Assembly (NCBI RefSeq): GCF_014203955.1 | Contig: NZ_JACHKA010000001.1 | Coordinates: 2,945,001 to 3,009,000, forward strand | Direction of reading: 5' to 3' | Source: Sphingobium lignivorans | Lineage (GTDB): Bacteria > Pseudomonadota > Alphaproteobacteria > Sphingomonadales > Sphingomonadaceae | DNA length: 64,000 bases | In this document: piece after piece, positions 50,434-58,357 of the stretch | Position numbering within the stretch: position 1 is the stretch's first letter | How the letters are laid out: every line of letters begins with the position of its first letter | Notes under the pieces: generated by a model | The model's database searches: none | Told to the model about the DNA's origin: nothing | Seen by the model: only the letters and a program-made list of their open reading frames with translations | Program-made: the position numbers and the translations under genes

Positions 50434-51680
50434 CGTCCGCGACCTTATCCGCCGATCGGCGGACCTTCATGCCGCTGCTCCTGTGCGCGCTGATCATGTT
50501 CATCGACGGGTACGATCTCTATGCCCTGCCGCTGGTCGTGCCTTATCTGTCGGCGGAGCTTGGCATTCCTCCCCAGCAGTTCGGCGTGGCGCTTTCCGCG
50601 GTCCTGCTCGGCCTCGGCCTGGGCGCGGTGCTGATCGCGCCAATGGGCGACAGGATCGGGCGCAGGCCGGTCATCCTCACCGCGACCGCCATGATGGGGC
50701 TGACCTGCCTCGGCACCGCCACCGGCTCGACCGTCACGGAGTTCACTTTGTGGCGGCTCGCGACCGGCCTTTCGCTCGGTGCCTGCCTGCCCAACGTGAC
50801 GGCGCTGGTGGCCGAACTCGCGCCGCAGGGCAAAAGCGCGCGGACCCTGACAGTCGTCTCCATGGGCATTTCCGGCGGCGGCATCGTGGCGGGGCTGGTG
50901 GCACCGCCGCTCATATCGCTCGGCGGCTGGGAGTCGCTGTTCGTGGCCGGCGGCATCGCGACGCTGATCCTGCTGGTCGCGCTCGCCTGGAAGCTGCCCG
51001 AATCCCCGACATTCAGGAAATCGGCCGGGCAAGTGCAGGAGAGGAAGTCCATTGCCTTCGTCCAGCTGCTCAGCCCGCCCTTGCTCTTCTCGACCGTCCT
51101 GTTCGCCGGGCTTTATGCGGTCAATGCGCTGGTGCTCTATTATGTGACGAGCTGGGTGCCGACGATCCTGCCCAATGCCGGCTTCGCCATGGACACGGCG
51201 TCGCGCTTCCTCTCGCTGATCCAGCTCGGCGGCCTGCTGATCGGCCTCGGCCTCTCGCTGCTGCTGGATCGCGGCTGGGCCGTGCCGGCGATCGTGGGTA
51301 CCTATGCCAGCGTCGTGGTCGCGCTGCTTCTGCTGGGCGTCGTGGCGCCGGGCCTGTGGAGCTGGGGCTTCCTGCTGCTGGTCGCGGGCGGCGGCATTTC
51401 CGCGGCACATCTGGTCATCATGGCTGTCGCGGTCGGCTTCTTCCCGCCGCATCTGCGCTCCTCCGCGATCGGCATCGCGGTGGCCGTGGCCCGGCTCGGC
51501 GCCATTGGCGGGCCGATGCTGGGCGGCCTCGCGATCGGCGCGGGCGCCAGCACGTCGACATTCTTCGCGCTGGCGGTGCTTCCGGCCTGCCTGTGCATTG
51601 GCGGGGCCTTGCTGATCCCGAGAGCGCAACGCACCGCCAAGGCGGTCACGCCCCCCGCTGTTGTCGGGGCCGGCGCCTGA
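50430..51680 (+). CDS. MFS transporter, aromatic acid:H+ symporter (AAHS) type
   Basis: A 416-residue carrier with about 12 membrane segments. CALIMFIDGYDLYALPLVVP in helix 1 has the DGYD form of the AAHS motif, and APMGDRIGRRPVIL is the loop 2-3 motif. It begins on a GTG overlapping the SDR stop (GTGA), making it the last gene of the four-gene operon behind operator D. It probably moves the aromatic substrate or a product such as vanillate across the inner membrane. Confidence 0.88.
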   Translation: MTSATLSADRRTFMPLLLCALIMFIDGYDLYALPLVVPYLSAELGIPPQQFGVALSAVLLGLGLGAVLIAPMGDRIGRRPVILTATAMMGLTCLGTATGSTVTEFTLWRLATGLSLGACLPNVTALVAELAPQGKSARTLTVVSMGISGGGIVAGLVAPPLISLGGWESLFVAGGIATLILLVALAWKLPESPTFRKSAGQVQERKSIAFVQLLSPPLLFSTVLFAGLYAVNALVLYYVTSWVPTILPNAGFAMDTASRFLSLIQLGGLLIGLGLSLLLDRGWAVPAIVGTYASVVVALLLLGVVAPGLWSWGFLLLVAGGGISAAHLVIMAVAVGFFPPHLRSSAIGIAVAVARLGAIGGPMLGGLAIGAGASTSTFFALAVLPACLCIGGALLIPRAQRTAKAVTPPAVVGAGA

Positions 51681-51690
51681 TCCACGCGGA

Positions 51691-51721
51691 AACGCCCGGC
51701 GGGCAGGACCGGCCGGGCGTT
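51691..51721 (+). terminator. Hairpin after the carrier gene
   Basis: AACGCCCGGC (51691-51700) pairs with GCCGGGCGTT (51712-51721), a perfect 10-bp stem with 11-base loop. Only two U follow in the stem end, so efficiency is uncertain. The remaining bases to 51859 show nothing clear. Confidence 0.5.
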
Positions 51722-51859
51722 CATGCCTCGGAAGAGCGGACCGGGCGTGGCGACATTGCTGCTGTTGCTCTCTCCCCTCCCTTGAGGGGAGAGAAACGGA
51801 GGCTTGTCAGCGTGGCAGGCGCCAGCCATTCCGCGCGAATGACTTTGTAGCCATCACAA

Positions 51860-52618
51860 TCAGCAAGGAACAGCGGGAGACAGCGCATCGACAATCCGTG
51901 TCGTTACCTTGGCCTTGAACAAAACGATGTCACAAAAAAGCCCGAAGATCAGCAATAGCCAAAGACCATAAGTCCAGCCCACGAAATCGCCGTAAAGGAG
52001 GGTAAAAAACCAGTTCTGGCCAAACAAATAGATGACGCTCCCCGTCGCGACGGTCACCCCGAGCAGGATGCCCGGCACAAACAGCTGGCGCGTATAGCTA
52101 GGCCTCGCAATTGAAAGGACTAACAGAAGAACGAAGGCGAGCATGCTGGTGCTAAGGTAAATACGCAAATCGCGTAGCAGATCGGTGACGATCTCGCTGT
52201 ACTTTCCCTGAATTATTCTGCGCAGTTGAGGATCGGCGTGCTGCAAGTTCGAAAGGCGCGATTGACCAACTCTATCTAGACCTCGTCGCATAAATTCACG
52301 GCATTCGCAATCGGCATCCTGCATCTTTGCCAAGGTGTCTGCAATCTGCGCGTCGAGGCCACTTGCCAGATACTGCCGCAGCACGCTGATCTCCTCTTTG
52401 TTCCGCTGCGCCAAAACCTCGGCCATACCGCCGACTCCGACCTCCCGAGCTTCTCGTGGGTGGATGCCGAGTTCATTTTTGATTTGCCGCTTTATCTGGC
52501 TCTGGACGAAGACGCGCGCGGCGCGCTCGACATGGATCGGCGACACATACGTCAGGACCAGAACCGAACCAAAAATGGCTAAGCCCGCAAAGCCCATTAA
52601 TCCTAGCGTCCACTTCAT
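51860..52618 (-). CDS. Predicted membrane protein of unknown function
   Basis: A 252-residue protein with one N-terminal membrane segment (LGLMGFAGLAIFGSVLVLTY), a soluble alpha-helical part of about 130 residues with AKMQDADCECREFMRRGLDR, and three further membrane segments (around 160-180, 187-207 and 218-238). No family recognised. Its base composition is clearly more AT-rich and its codon choice less GC3-biased than its neighbours, which suggests recent acquisition. It is not related in content to the catabolic genes on either side. An in-frame start at 52618 (MKWTLG) is preceded by AAAGGGTTGGG. Confidence 0.7.
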   Translation of the reverse strand: MKWTLGLMGFAGLAIFGSVLVLTYVSPIHVERAARVFVQSQIKRQIKNELGIHPREAREVGVGGMAEVLAQRNKEEISVLRQYLASGLDAQIADTLAKMQDADCECREFMRRGLDRVGQSRLSNLQHADPQLRRIIQGKYSEIVTDLLRDLRIYLSTSMLAFVLLLVLSIARPSYTRQLFVPGILLGVTVATGSVIYLFGQNWFFTLLYGDFVGWTYGLWLLLIFGLFCDIVLFKAKVTTRIVDALSPAVPC

Positions 52619-52765
52619 CCCAACCCTTTCGGCATGCGACGAAGTTAGACAGCCCGGTTGGCAGCCGCAACGGAACTTGTGATGAGGCTCGACTCCTGCC
52701 GTTCGCTCCGCATCGAGGGCTTCTGAAAGCCGACGTTCATTCGGGCTGGAATTTGTCCAAGTGCC

Positions 52766-54244
52766 CTACGCCGCCGCAGCGCGGCCCCGGGCCTGCGCCA
52801 GTCGCTCGCGTGACACCCAGGCGCCATGGATCTGCGCGCGCATCGGAACGGGGATCAGCACTCGCGCCACCGGTCCCGCCGCGATGTCCCCGGCGTTCAC
52901 CACCCACAGTTCCGAAGCGAAGCGACCGGCGTCGAGCTGACGGTCGATCACCGCCAGCAGCCACCCCTCATGGTCCGGCTCGGACGAGGGGACGTGCACC
53001 GGCTCGCTGATCGCCAGGCCGGGCTCCAGCGGCATCATGTCGATCCGGCCATTGCCCGGCTCGATGCGCAGCATGGCGTTGAATGCGGCGCCGACCGGGC
53101 CGCCCGGAAGCGGTGCGCCGCCTTGCGGATTGATGGTGAGATACCAGGCCGCGCGATAGGCCCGGCCCTGATCGGCATCGCGCAGCCGGGGCATGTCGCC
53201 CGGCGGGCCGATCACCCGGGATTCGAAGCCCTCCTCGTCGCTCGCCAGATTGAAGGTCCAGCGGACGAGGCCGCCCCCGAGCTCGTTCTGCGCCCGGTGG
53301 ATGCCGCCCGCCTCGCGCATGAAGGCGAAGGCATTGGTGTCGGACAGGCAGATGTCGAGATGCACCAGATCGCCATCGTCATAGGCGTTGACGAAATGGA
53401 AGGCGGAAACGCCCTTGGGTCCCTTGAACCAGCGCATCTCCTCGACCTTGCCATAGCGCGGCATGATGCCCACCCAGCTTTCCAGCTCCTGCTGATGCGC
53501 CCAGTGGGCACCGCCGGCCTTCAGCCGGTCGAGGTCGGCCGTGGTCGGGAAAATGGGGAAGACCGCATATTTGCCGGTGATCGCGAAATCATGGATGGTC
53601 GAGCAATAAGGCTGCTGGAACCACTGTTCGGAGACCAGATTGCCATCCTTGTCGGCGATGCAATAGGCGACGTCCGGCGTGCAGAGGCCCCCGGCCTCAT
53701 AGCCGAAGAAGAACATCTCGCCGGTCGCCGGATCGACGCGGGGATGCGCAGTGAAGGTCTGCGACTTCAGCGCACCATGATAGTCCCAGCGCCCGATCGT
53801 CTCGAGCGTCTCGGGATCGATCTCGTAAGCAAGGCCATCCTCCTTGGTCATGAACAGGCGCCCCGCATGCCAGACCGGCGTCGTGTTCGAGACCGTCCCG
53901 TCTATGCCCTGAACCTCCGCATCGTCCGTGAACGGATTGCGATATTTGCCGAACAGGGAGCGGCCCGCCGCCTTCTCGGCCTTGTAGCGCGCCGTCTCGA
54001 CATAGCGGATGGCGAAATCCACCTTGCCGTCGCGAATGCCGAACCGGGAGATCATGCCGTCGCCCGAGAGCACGATCTCGTCATCGAACTTCGGCGGATA
54101 GGCGGGGTCGGGCACGGCACGGAAGAAGGCGCCGTCGATCTCGCGCGGGATCTCGCCGATCACGTCCAGATCATGCGCGTTCCATTCGATGCGGACGGGC
54201 GTGTTGAGCCCGGTGAAGTGAATGGTGTCGGGAAAACTCGCCAT
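52766..54244 (-). CDS. Carotenoid-oxygenase-family dioxygenase, probable lignostilbene alpha,beta-dioxygenase
   Basis: A 492-residue non-heme iron enzyme. The four iron histidines are His167 (TFTAHPRVD), His218 (STIHDF), His283 (SAFHFVNAYD) and His473 (QIHGAWVS), almost the same numbering as NOV1 of Novosphingobium. Tyr101 (GKYRNPF) and Lys134 (FMTKEDG) match the pair that binds the 4-hydroxyl of stilbenes in lignostilbene dioxygenases. It should split a 4-hydroxystilbene at the central double bond into two aromatic aldehydes. It follows the GMC gene by 88 bases on the same strand. Confidence 0.9.
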   Translation of the reverse strand: MASFPDTIHFTGLNTPVRIEWNAHDLDVIGEIPREIDGAFFRAVPDPAYPPKFDDEIVLSGDGMISRFGIRDGKVDFAIRYVETARYKAEKAAGRSLFGKYRNPFTDDAEVQGIDGTVSNTTPVWHAGRLFMTKEDGLAYEIDPETLETIGRWDYHGALKSQTFTAHPRVDPATGEMFFFGYEAGGLCTPDVAYCIADKDGNLVSEQWFQQPYCSTIHDFAITGKYAVFPIFPTTADLDRLKAGGAHWAHQQELESWVGIMPRYGKVEEMRWFKGPKGVSAFHFVNAYDDGDLVHLDICLSDTNAFAFMREAGGIHRAQNELGGGLVRWTFNLASDEEGFESRVIGPPGDMPRLRDADQGRAYRAAWYLTINPQGGAPLPGGPVGAAFNAMLRIEPGNGRIDMMPLEPGLAISEPVHVPSSEPDHEGWLLAVIDRQLDAGRFASELWVVNAGDIAAGPVARVLIPVPMRAQIHGAWVSRERLAQARGRAAAA

Positions 54245-54332
54245 GGGCTGATCCTCTCATATTGTCATTGATCGTTCGCGGCAGCGCACCGGCCAAAAGC
54301 GTATTTCAGGACGGCTCTCGGACGTCGCCCTC

Positions 54333-55940
54333 TCAGGCGTTGCGCCGCAGCGTCCGCAGGACATGATCCGCGCCCTTGTCGCCCACCATGATGGCCGTCG
54401 CATTGGTGTTGCCTGCCGTCAGGGATGGGAAGATCGAGGCATCGGCGACCCACAGACCGTCCACGCCGATCACTTTCAGGTCCGGATCGATGACGGCCAT
54501 GGGGTCGTCCGCAGCGCCCATCCTGGCCGTGCCGACCGGGTGGAACATGGGGATGGCCGCGACCCGGACATAATCGCGCAGCTCGGCGGGATCGGTGAGC
54601 GCGGGGCCTGGGCGCACTTCGCTGGTGATATGCTCGGCCACGGGCGGGCGCGTCAGGATATCCCGCGCGATCCCGATGCCTTCGACGATCTGGTCGATAT
54701 CGTCGTCGCAGGACAATTGCTGGTGATGGATGACCGGCGGCGCGAGCGGATCGGCCGATCCAAGCGTGATCTGCCCGCGATAGCTCGGCCGCATCAGGCC
54801 GACCAGTGTCGAGACCGAGGCGGTCTTGCCCAGCACGAGGCGGCCCTGCTCGTCGAAATCGAAGGCAAAGGCCGCGAACGAGATCTGGATATTGGGCGCC
54901 GGCAAGCCCGGCCGGGTCTTCACGAAGGCCTGGGCATGGCCGATGGAGGTGCTGAGCGCGCCGCGCCGCGACACGGCATAGCGCAGCACCGAGAGCGCGC
55001 CGCGCAGGCCGCGCGCATCGTCATTGAGCGTGTGCGCGGTGACGGTGTTGACCACATGCGTGCCGACATGATCCTGCAGGTTGCGGCCGACGCCCGGGCG
55101 ATCGCACAGCACCGGCACGCCGACCGAGGCCAGATGGGCGGCCGGGCCGATGCCGGAGAGCATCAGCAGGCGCGGCGTGTTCATGGCGCCGGCGCTCAGC
55201 ACGACGCCGTGCTTCGCGTGCAGCGTCTTGTGCGCCCCGTCCTGAATATAGGCGATGCCGGTCGCGCGGCCATCCTCGATCAGGATGCGCAGCACCTGGG
55301 CGCCCAGCAGCGTCTGCGGCGGCGTTGCGCCCTTGAACTCATGGAGATAGCCGCGCGCGGACGAGCAGCGCGTGCCGTTCCGCTGGGAGACCTGGACATA
55401 ATCGACCCCTTCGGCCTTCTCGCCGTTGAGGTCGCGTCTTTCGATGCCGGCCTGCTCCGCTGCGGCGATCCACGCATCGGTGATGGGGTAATGCGCGCGC
55501 CCTTCGGACACCGCGATGGGGCCACCTGTGCCGCGCCAGGCATCCGCACCGCGTTCATTGTCCTCCATGCGCCGGAAATAGGGAAGCACGGATTCATAGT
55601 CCCAGCCGGCCGCGCCGAGCGCTTGCCAGTTGTCATAGTCCCAGCGATGTCCCCGGATGAACATCATCCCGTTGAGCGCGCTGCCGCCGCCCAGCATCTT
55701 GCCTGCCGGCCAGATGTCGGCCCGGCCGCCCCGGGATTCGTCCGGCTCCACCTGGTAGCACCAGTCATAGGCGGGGTTCTGGACGATGGAACTGGTGAGC
55801 GCGGGGACGCGGGACCGGAAATGCCGGTCCGACTGGCCCGCCTCAACGAGCGTTACGTTCAATCCGGCCTCGGCGAGCCGGCCGGTCATGGCTGCGCCCG
55901 CCGATCCGCCGCCGATCACGATGATGTCAGTGTCGCTCAC
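54333..55940 (-). CDS. GMC-family FAD oxidoreductase (alcohol dehydrogenase type)
   Basis: A 535-residue glucose-methanol-choline oxidoreductase. DIIVIGGGSAGAAMTGRLAE at the N-terminus binds FAD, GKMLGGGSALNGMMFIRGH near residue 80 and GAMNTPRLLMLSGIGP near residue 250 are the two GMC signatures, and HPVGTARMG near residue 469 and GNTNATAIMVGD near residue 510 hold the active-site His/Asn. In SYK-6, GMC enzymes (PhcC/PhcD, from memory) oxidise a side-chain alcohol of dehydrodiconiferyl alcohol derivatives; a similar role here is plausible. It is the first minus-strand gene behind operator E. Confidence 0.9.
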   Translation of the reverse strand: MSDTDIIVIGGGSAGAAMTGRLAEAGLNVTLVEAGQSDRHFRSRVPALTSSIVQNPAYDWCYQVEPDESRGGRADIWPAGKMLGGGSALNGMMFIRGHRWDYDNWQALGAAGWDYESVLPYFRRMEDNERGADAWRGTGGPIAVSEGRAHYPITDAWIAAAEQAGIERRDLNGEKAEGVDYVQVSQRNGTRCSSARGYLHEFKGATPPQTLLGAQVLRILIEDGRATGIAYIQDGAHKTLHAKHGVVLSAGAMNTPRLLMLSGIGPAAHLASVGVPVLCDRPGVGRNLQDHVGTHVVNTVTAHTLNDDARGLRGALSVLRYAVSRRGALSTSIGHAQAFVKTRPGLPAPNIQISFAAFAFDFDEQGRLVLGKTASVSTLVGLMRPSYRGQITLGSADPLAPPVIHHQQLSCDDDIDQIVEGIGIARDILTRPPVAEHITSEVRPGPALTDPAELRDYVRVAAIPMFHPVGTARMGAADDPMAVIDPDLKVIGVDGLWVADASIFPSLTAGNTNATAIMVGDKGADHVLRTLRRNA

Positions 55941-56099
55941 GCGCTGCTTCTCTCTTCTTTGAGTGAGTGGAGTTTCCGGGAGCCCGGGCGTGTTTTTCCG
56001 GGATGTCAGCGCTGCGTGCAGCTCGTCTCACCAGCCGATGCCACGCATCGCATGCGGTGGATTCACCATCAAGCTCCTCTCGATTTTGGTCCTGCGCCC

Positions 56100-56128
56100 T
56101 TGTCATGAACCATAACGAATGTTACGAT
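56100..56128 (+). promoter_or_regulatory. Regulon operator E with promoter
   Basis: TTGTCA (56100-56105), 17-base spacer and TACGAT (56123-56128). The motif TAACGAATGTTACGAT (56113-56128) covers the spacer end and -10. It lies between the divergent GMC gene and the SnoaL-like gene. Confidence 0.78.
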
Positions 56129-56155
56129 TGTGTCAACAGAATGGAGAGGAACGAC

Positions 56156-56653
56156 ATGGATCTTTCGGTTGAGGATCGCTTTGCCCTGGAGGACCTGCTC
56201 GCGGCTTATGCCTGGGCGCTGGACACCGGTGATGTGGAGGGGCTGGTCGCCTGCTTCACGCCGGATGCGCGGATGGTCGAGGAGGTTTTCGAGGAGCCCG
56301 ACATCTGGGAGGGCCATGAGGGCATTCGCGGCATCGCCGAACATTATCGCAATGCGGAGGGTTTTCCCGGGCGCCAGCACCACGTCACGCAGGTGCAGTA
56401 TATGCCGCAGGCGGATGGGACGGTGAAGATGCGCTCCTTCGCCTTCGTGACCGAATGCGAAGGCGAGACGCCCTTCCTGCTCCGCTTCGTCGGCTATTAT
56501 GAGGACCATGCGGTCAAGGGCGACGATGGCCGCTGGCGCCTCCACCGGCGCGTCGCGCGTCTCTGGGATGGCGAGATCCTCAAGAATTTCCCCGGCCGGG
56601 GCCAATGGACCCCCCGCAAGCGCCCGGATTCCCTCATCATCAGGAAGCCGTAG
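56156..56653 (+). CDS. SnoaL-like protein
   Basis: A 165-residue SnoaL/NTF2-fold protein. FALEDLLAAYAWALDTGDVE, ACFTPDARMVEEVFEEPDIW and YYEDHAVKGDDGRWRLHRRV with ARLWDG are the core. It is of the SnoaL_4 style used by dehydratases and by cofactor-free lyases. ATG 56156 has GAGAGGA five bases upstream. It is the single plus-strand gene behind operator E and the last gene before the second phosphatase repeat. Bases 56654-56827 hold no identifiable gene. Confidence 0.78.
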   Translation: MDLSVEDRFALEDLLAAYAWALDTGDVEGLVACFTPDARMVEEVFEEPDIWEGHEGIRGIAEHYRNAEGFPGRQHHVTQVQYMPQADGTVKMRSFAFVTECEGETPFLLRFVGYYEDHAVKGDDGRWRLHRRVARLWDGEILKNFPGRGQWTPRKRPDSLIIRKP

Positions 56654-56827
56654 GGGGCGAGCATATGCCGCCCCGGGACTGGCCGGCTCCGCCGATGTGC
56701 GCTGGTCGCCGGCGCGGAACTGCGTGGTCAACGGGGGAGCCATTGCCCGAAGCCCGCACTGCGGGGCGGAGCGCGTCGGATCTGATGATCCGCGCACGCC
56801 AGCCGCCCCACCGAACACTCGCGACCT

Positions 56828-57035
56828 TGCCGGAAGAGCGCTCAATCCAGCTTGAGCGCGTTCCGCACGATGTAGTGGAGATCGGTTTGATCGAGCAGGC
56901 CGCTGACATTGACGGCCTGAGGCCCATAAGCGGCGATGCGCAACTGCGCGCCTGTGTGACCTTGCGAGCCTTCCTCCGCGGTGCCGTAGTTCACTGTCAT
57001 GACACCGCCCTCCCGCGTGTTCAGTGCCGCCGTCA
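56828..57035. repeat. 208-bp direct repeat, copy 2 (inside the intact phosphatase)
   Basis: Same orientation and about 96% identical to 35407-35614. Here it is the natural 3' end of the complete alkaline phosphatase gene. Confidence 0.9.
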
Positions 57036-58248
57036 GACCGGACGAGCGCGTGCCGTTGCCCACGATCTGGCTGGTATGGGCATGGTCCGCCGTGACGATG
57101 ACCAGCGTGTGGCCATCCGCCCGCGCGAAGGCCAGCGCGACCTGGACCGCCTCGTCCAGATCGACCGTCTCGCCGATCTGCCCGCAGGGATTGGCCGCAT
57201 GATCCTGCTTGTCGATGGACGCGCCTTCGACCTGAAGGAAGAAGCCTTTGGGCTTGTCCTTCAGGAGCGCGATCGCCTTGCCGGTCATCGTCGCGAGTGT
57301 CGGCGTGCTTTCCGTGCGCGCGGGATTGGGCTGGCAAGTGATGGCCGGCTTGTCGATGTTGCCGTGAAGGCTGGCGCGCGGCCCCGTCCAGCGGACCGGC
57401 ATATTGCCCTCGGCGAACAGGCCGATCAGCGGCTGCCTGTCATCGGCGCGCGTGACGGCCTCGAGTTCGGCGGCGTTGCGGACGATCCGGTAGCCCCGCG
57501 CGCTGGCCTGCTCGAAAAGCGTCTTGCCTTTCCATCGCCCCGCCTTCGCCATCTCCGCGAAACTCGCCGCGCCGCCGCCGAGCACGAGATCGGCGCGGGT
57601 ATCGAGCAGTTGCTCGGTGATCGAGCCGGCCCCGCCATTTTCCAGGGCATTCTGCGGGCAGGTCTTACTGGTCGCGGTCGGCCCATAGCAGCTGCGGAAA
57701 GCGACGTGAGCCAGCAGCGCGGCGGGCGTTGCATCCTGGATCTCGGCGGTCGAGACATTGCCGGTGGCAAGACCGGCTTTCCTGGCCAGCTCGATCAGCG
57801 TTGCATGGGGCTTGCCATGGATATCGACGCCGATCGCGCCGTTATAGCTTTTCACGCCCGACGCCCAGGCGGTGGCGGAGGCAGCACTGTCCGTCACATA
57901 ATCGGGTTTGCCGGTCTCGCGCTCGAGCGAATAATGGGTGTACTGGCCAGTGAAAGGCAGGGCGTCGATGCCCTTGAAATAGCCGCCAGCCCCCTCGGCA
58001 TAATTGCGCGCGATGGTGATCTCCGAATCCCCCATGCCATCGCCGATCAGCAGGATGACGTTGCGCACTTCGCCCTCGGCAGTCAGCCTGCGATAGGCCG
58101 CGCGCATATCACCGGCGAGGCGCCGCGCCCCGCCCGGTTCGCGCAGATCGCCCCGCGCCGCGCGCGCCAGATCCGGCGCCTGCTCCTGTGCGAGAGCTGG
58201 CTGGGCCGCGAGCACGAGTGCGGCAGTCAGAGCGATACGGGTCATCAT
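56842..58248 (-). CDS. Alkaline phosphatase (PhoA superfamily), exported
   Basis: A 468-residue enzyme with signal peptide ending [31 protein letters not shown] near residue 65 and [12 protein letters not shown] near residue 105 (catalytic Ser) are visible, with [10 protein letters not shown] near residue 385 and EEGSQGHTG near residue 428 carrying metal ligands. It hydrolyses phosphomonoesters in the periplasm. The ATG at 58248 has GGAG seven bases upstream; the longer frame is not needed. It follows a TonB receptor by 109 bases and may be co-transcribed with it. Its 3' end is duplicated at 35407. Confidence 0.92.
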   Translation of the reverse strand: MMTRIALTAALVLAAQPALAQEQAPDLARAARGDLREPGGARRLAGDMRAAYRRLTAEGEVRNVILLIGDGMGDSEITIARNYAEGAGGYFKGIDALPFTGQYTHYSLERETGKPDYVTDSAASATAWASGVKSYNGAIGVDIHGKPHATLIELARKAGLATGNVSTAEIQDATPAALLAHVAFRSCYGPTATSKTCPQNALENGGAGSITEQLLDTRADLVLGGGAASFAEMAKAGRWKGKTLFEQASARGYRIVRNAAELEAVTRADDRQPLIGLFAEGNMPVRWTGPRASLHGNIDKPAITCQPNPARTESTPTLATMTGKAIALLKDKPKGFFLQVEGASIDKQDHAANPCGQIGETVDLDEAVQVALAFARADGHTLVIVTADHAHTSQIVGNGTRSSGLTAALNTREGGVMTVNYGTAEEGSQGHTGAQLRIAAYGPQAVNVSGLLDQTDLHYIVRNALKLD

Positions 58249-58357
58249 GGCAGGTCTCCGGGAGAAAAATGGGCCAGCGAGCGGTGCGCATGGTCGAGCA
58301 CGTCGGCGCTGGTCGCGTCCGTCACGCTCGACCGCAGGCCGGCCCGCAGAACGTTGA

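Noticed and set aside
55845-55854. AACGAGCGTT inside the GMC gene as a sixth regulon operator
   Set aside because: It lacks the outer T/A pair and the TACNAY extension and lies within coding sequence.
54363-56108. 581-codon plus-strand open frame opposite the GMC gene
   Set aside because: Antisense shadow of a gene with all GMC motifs.
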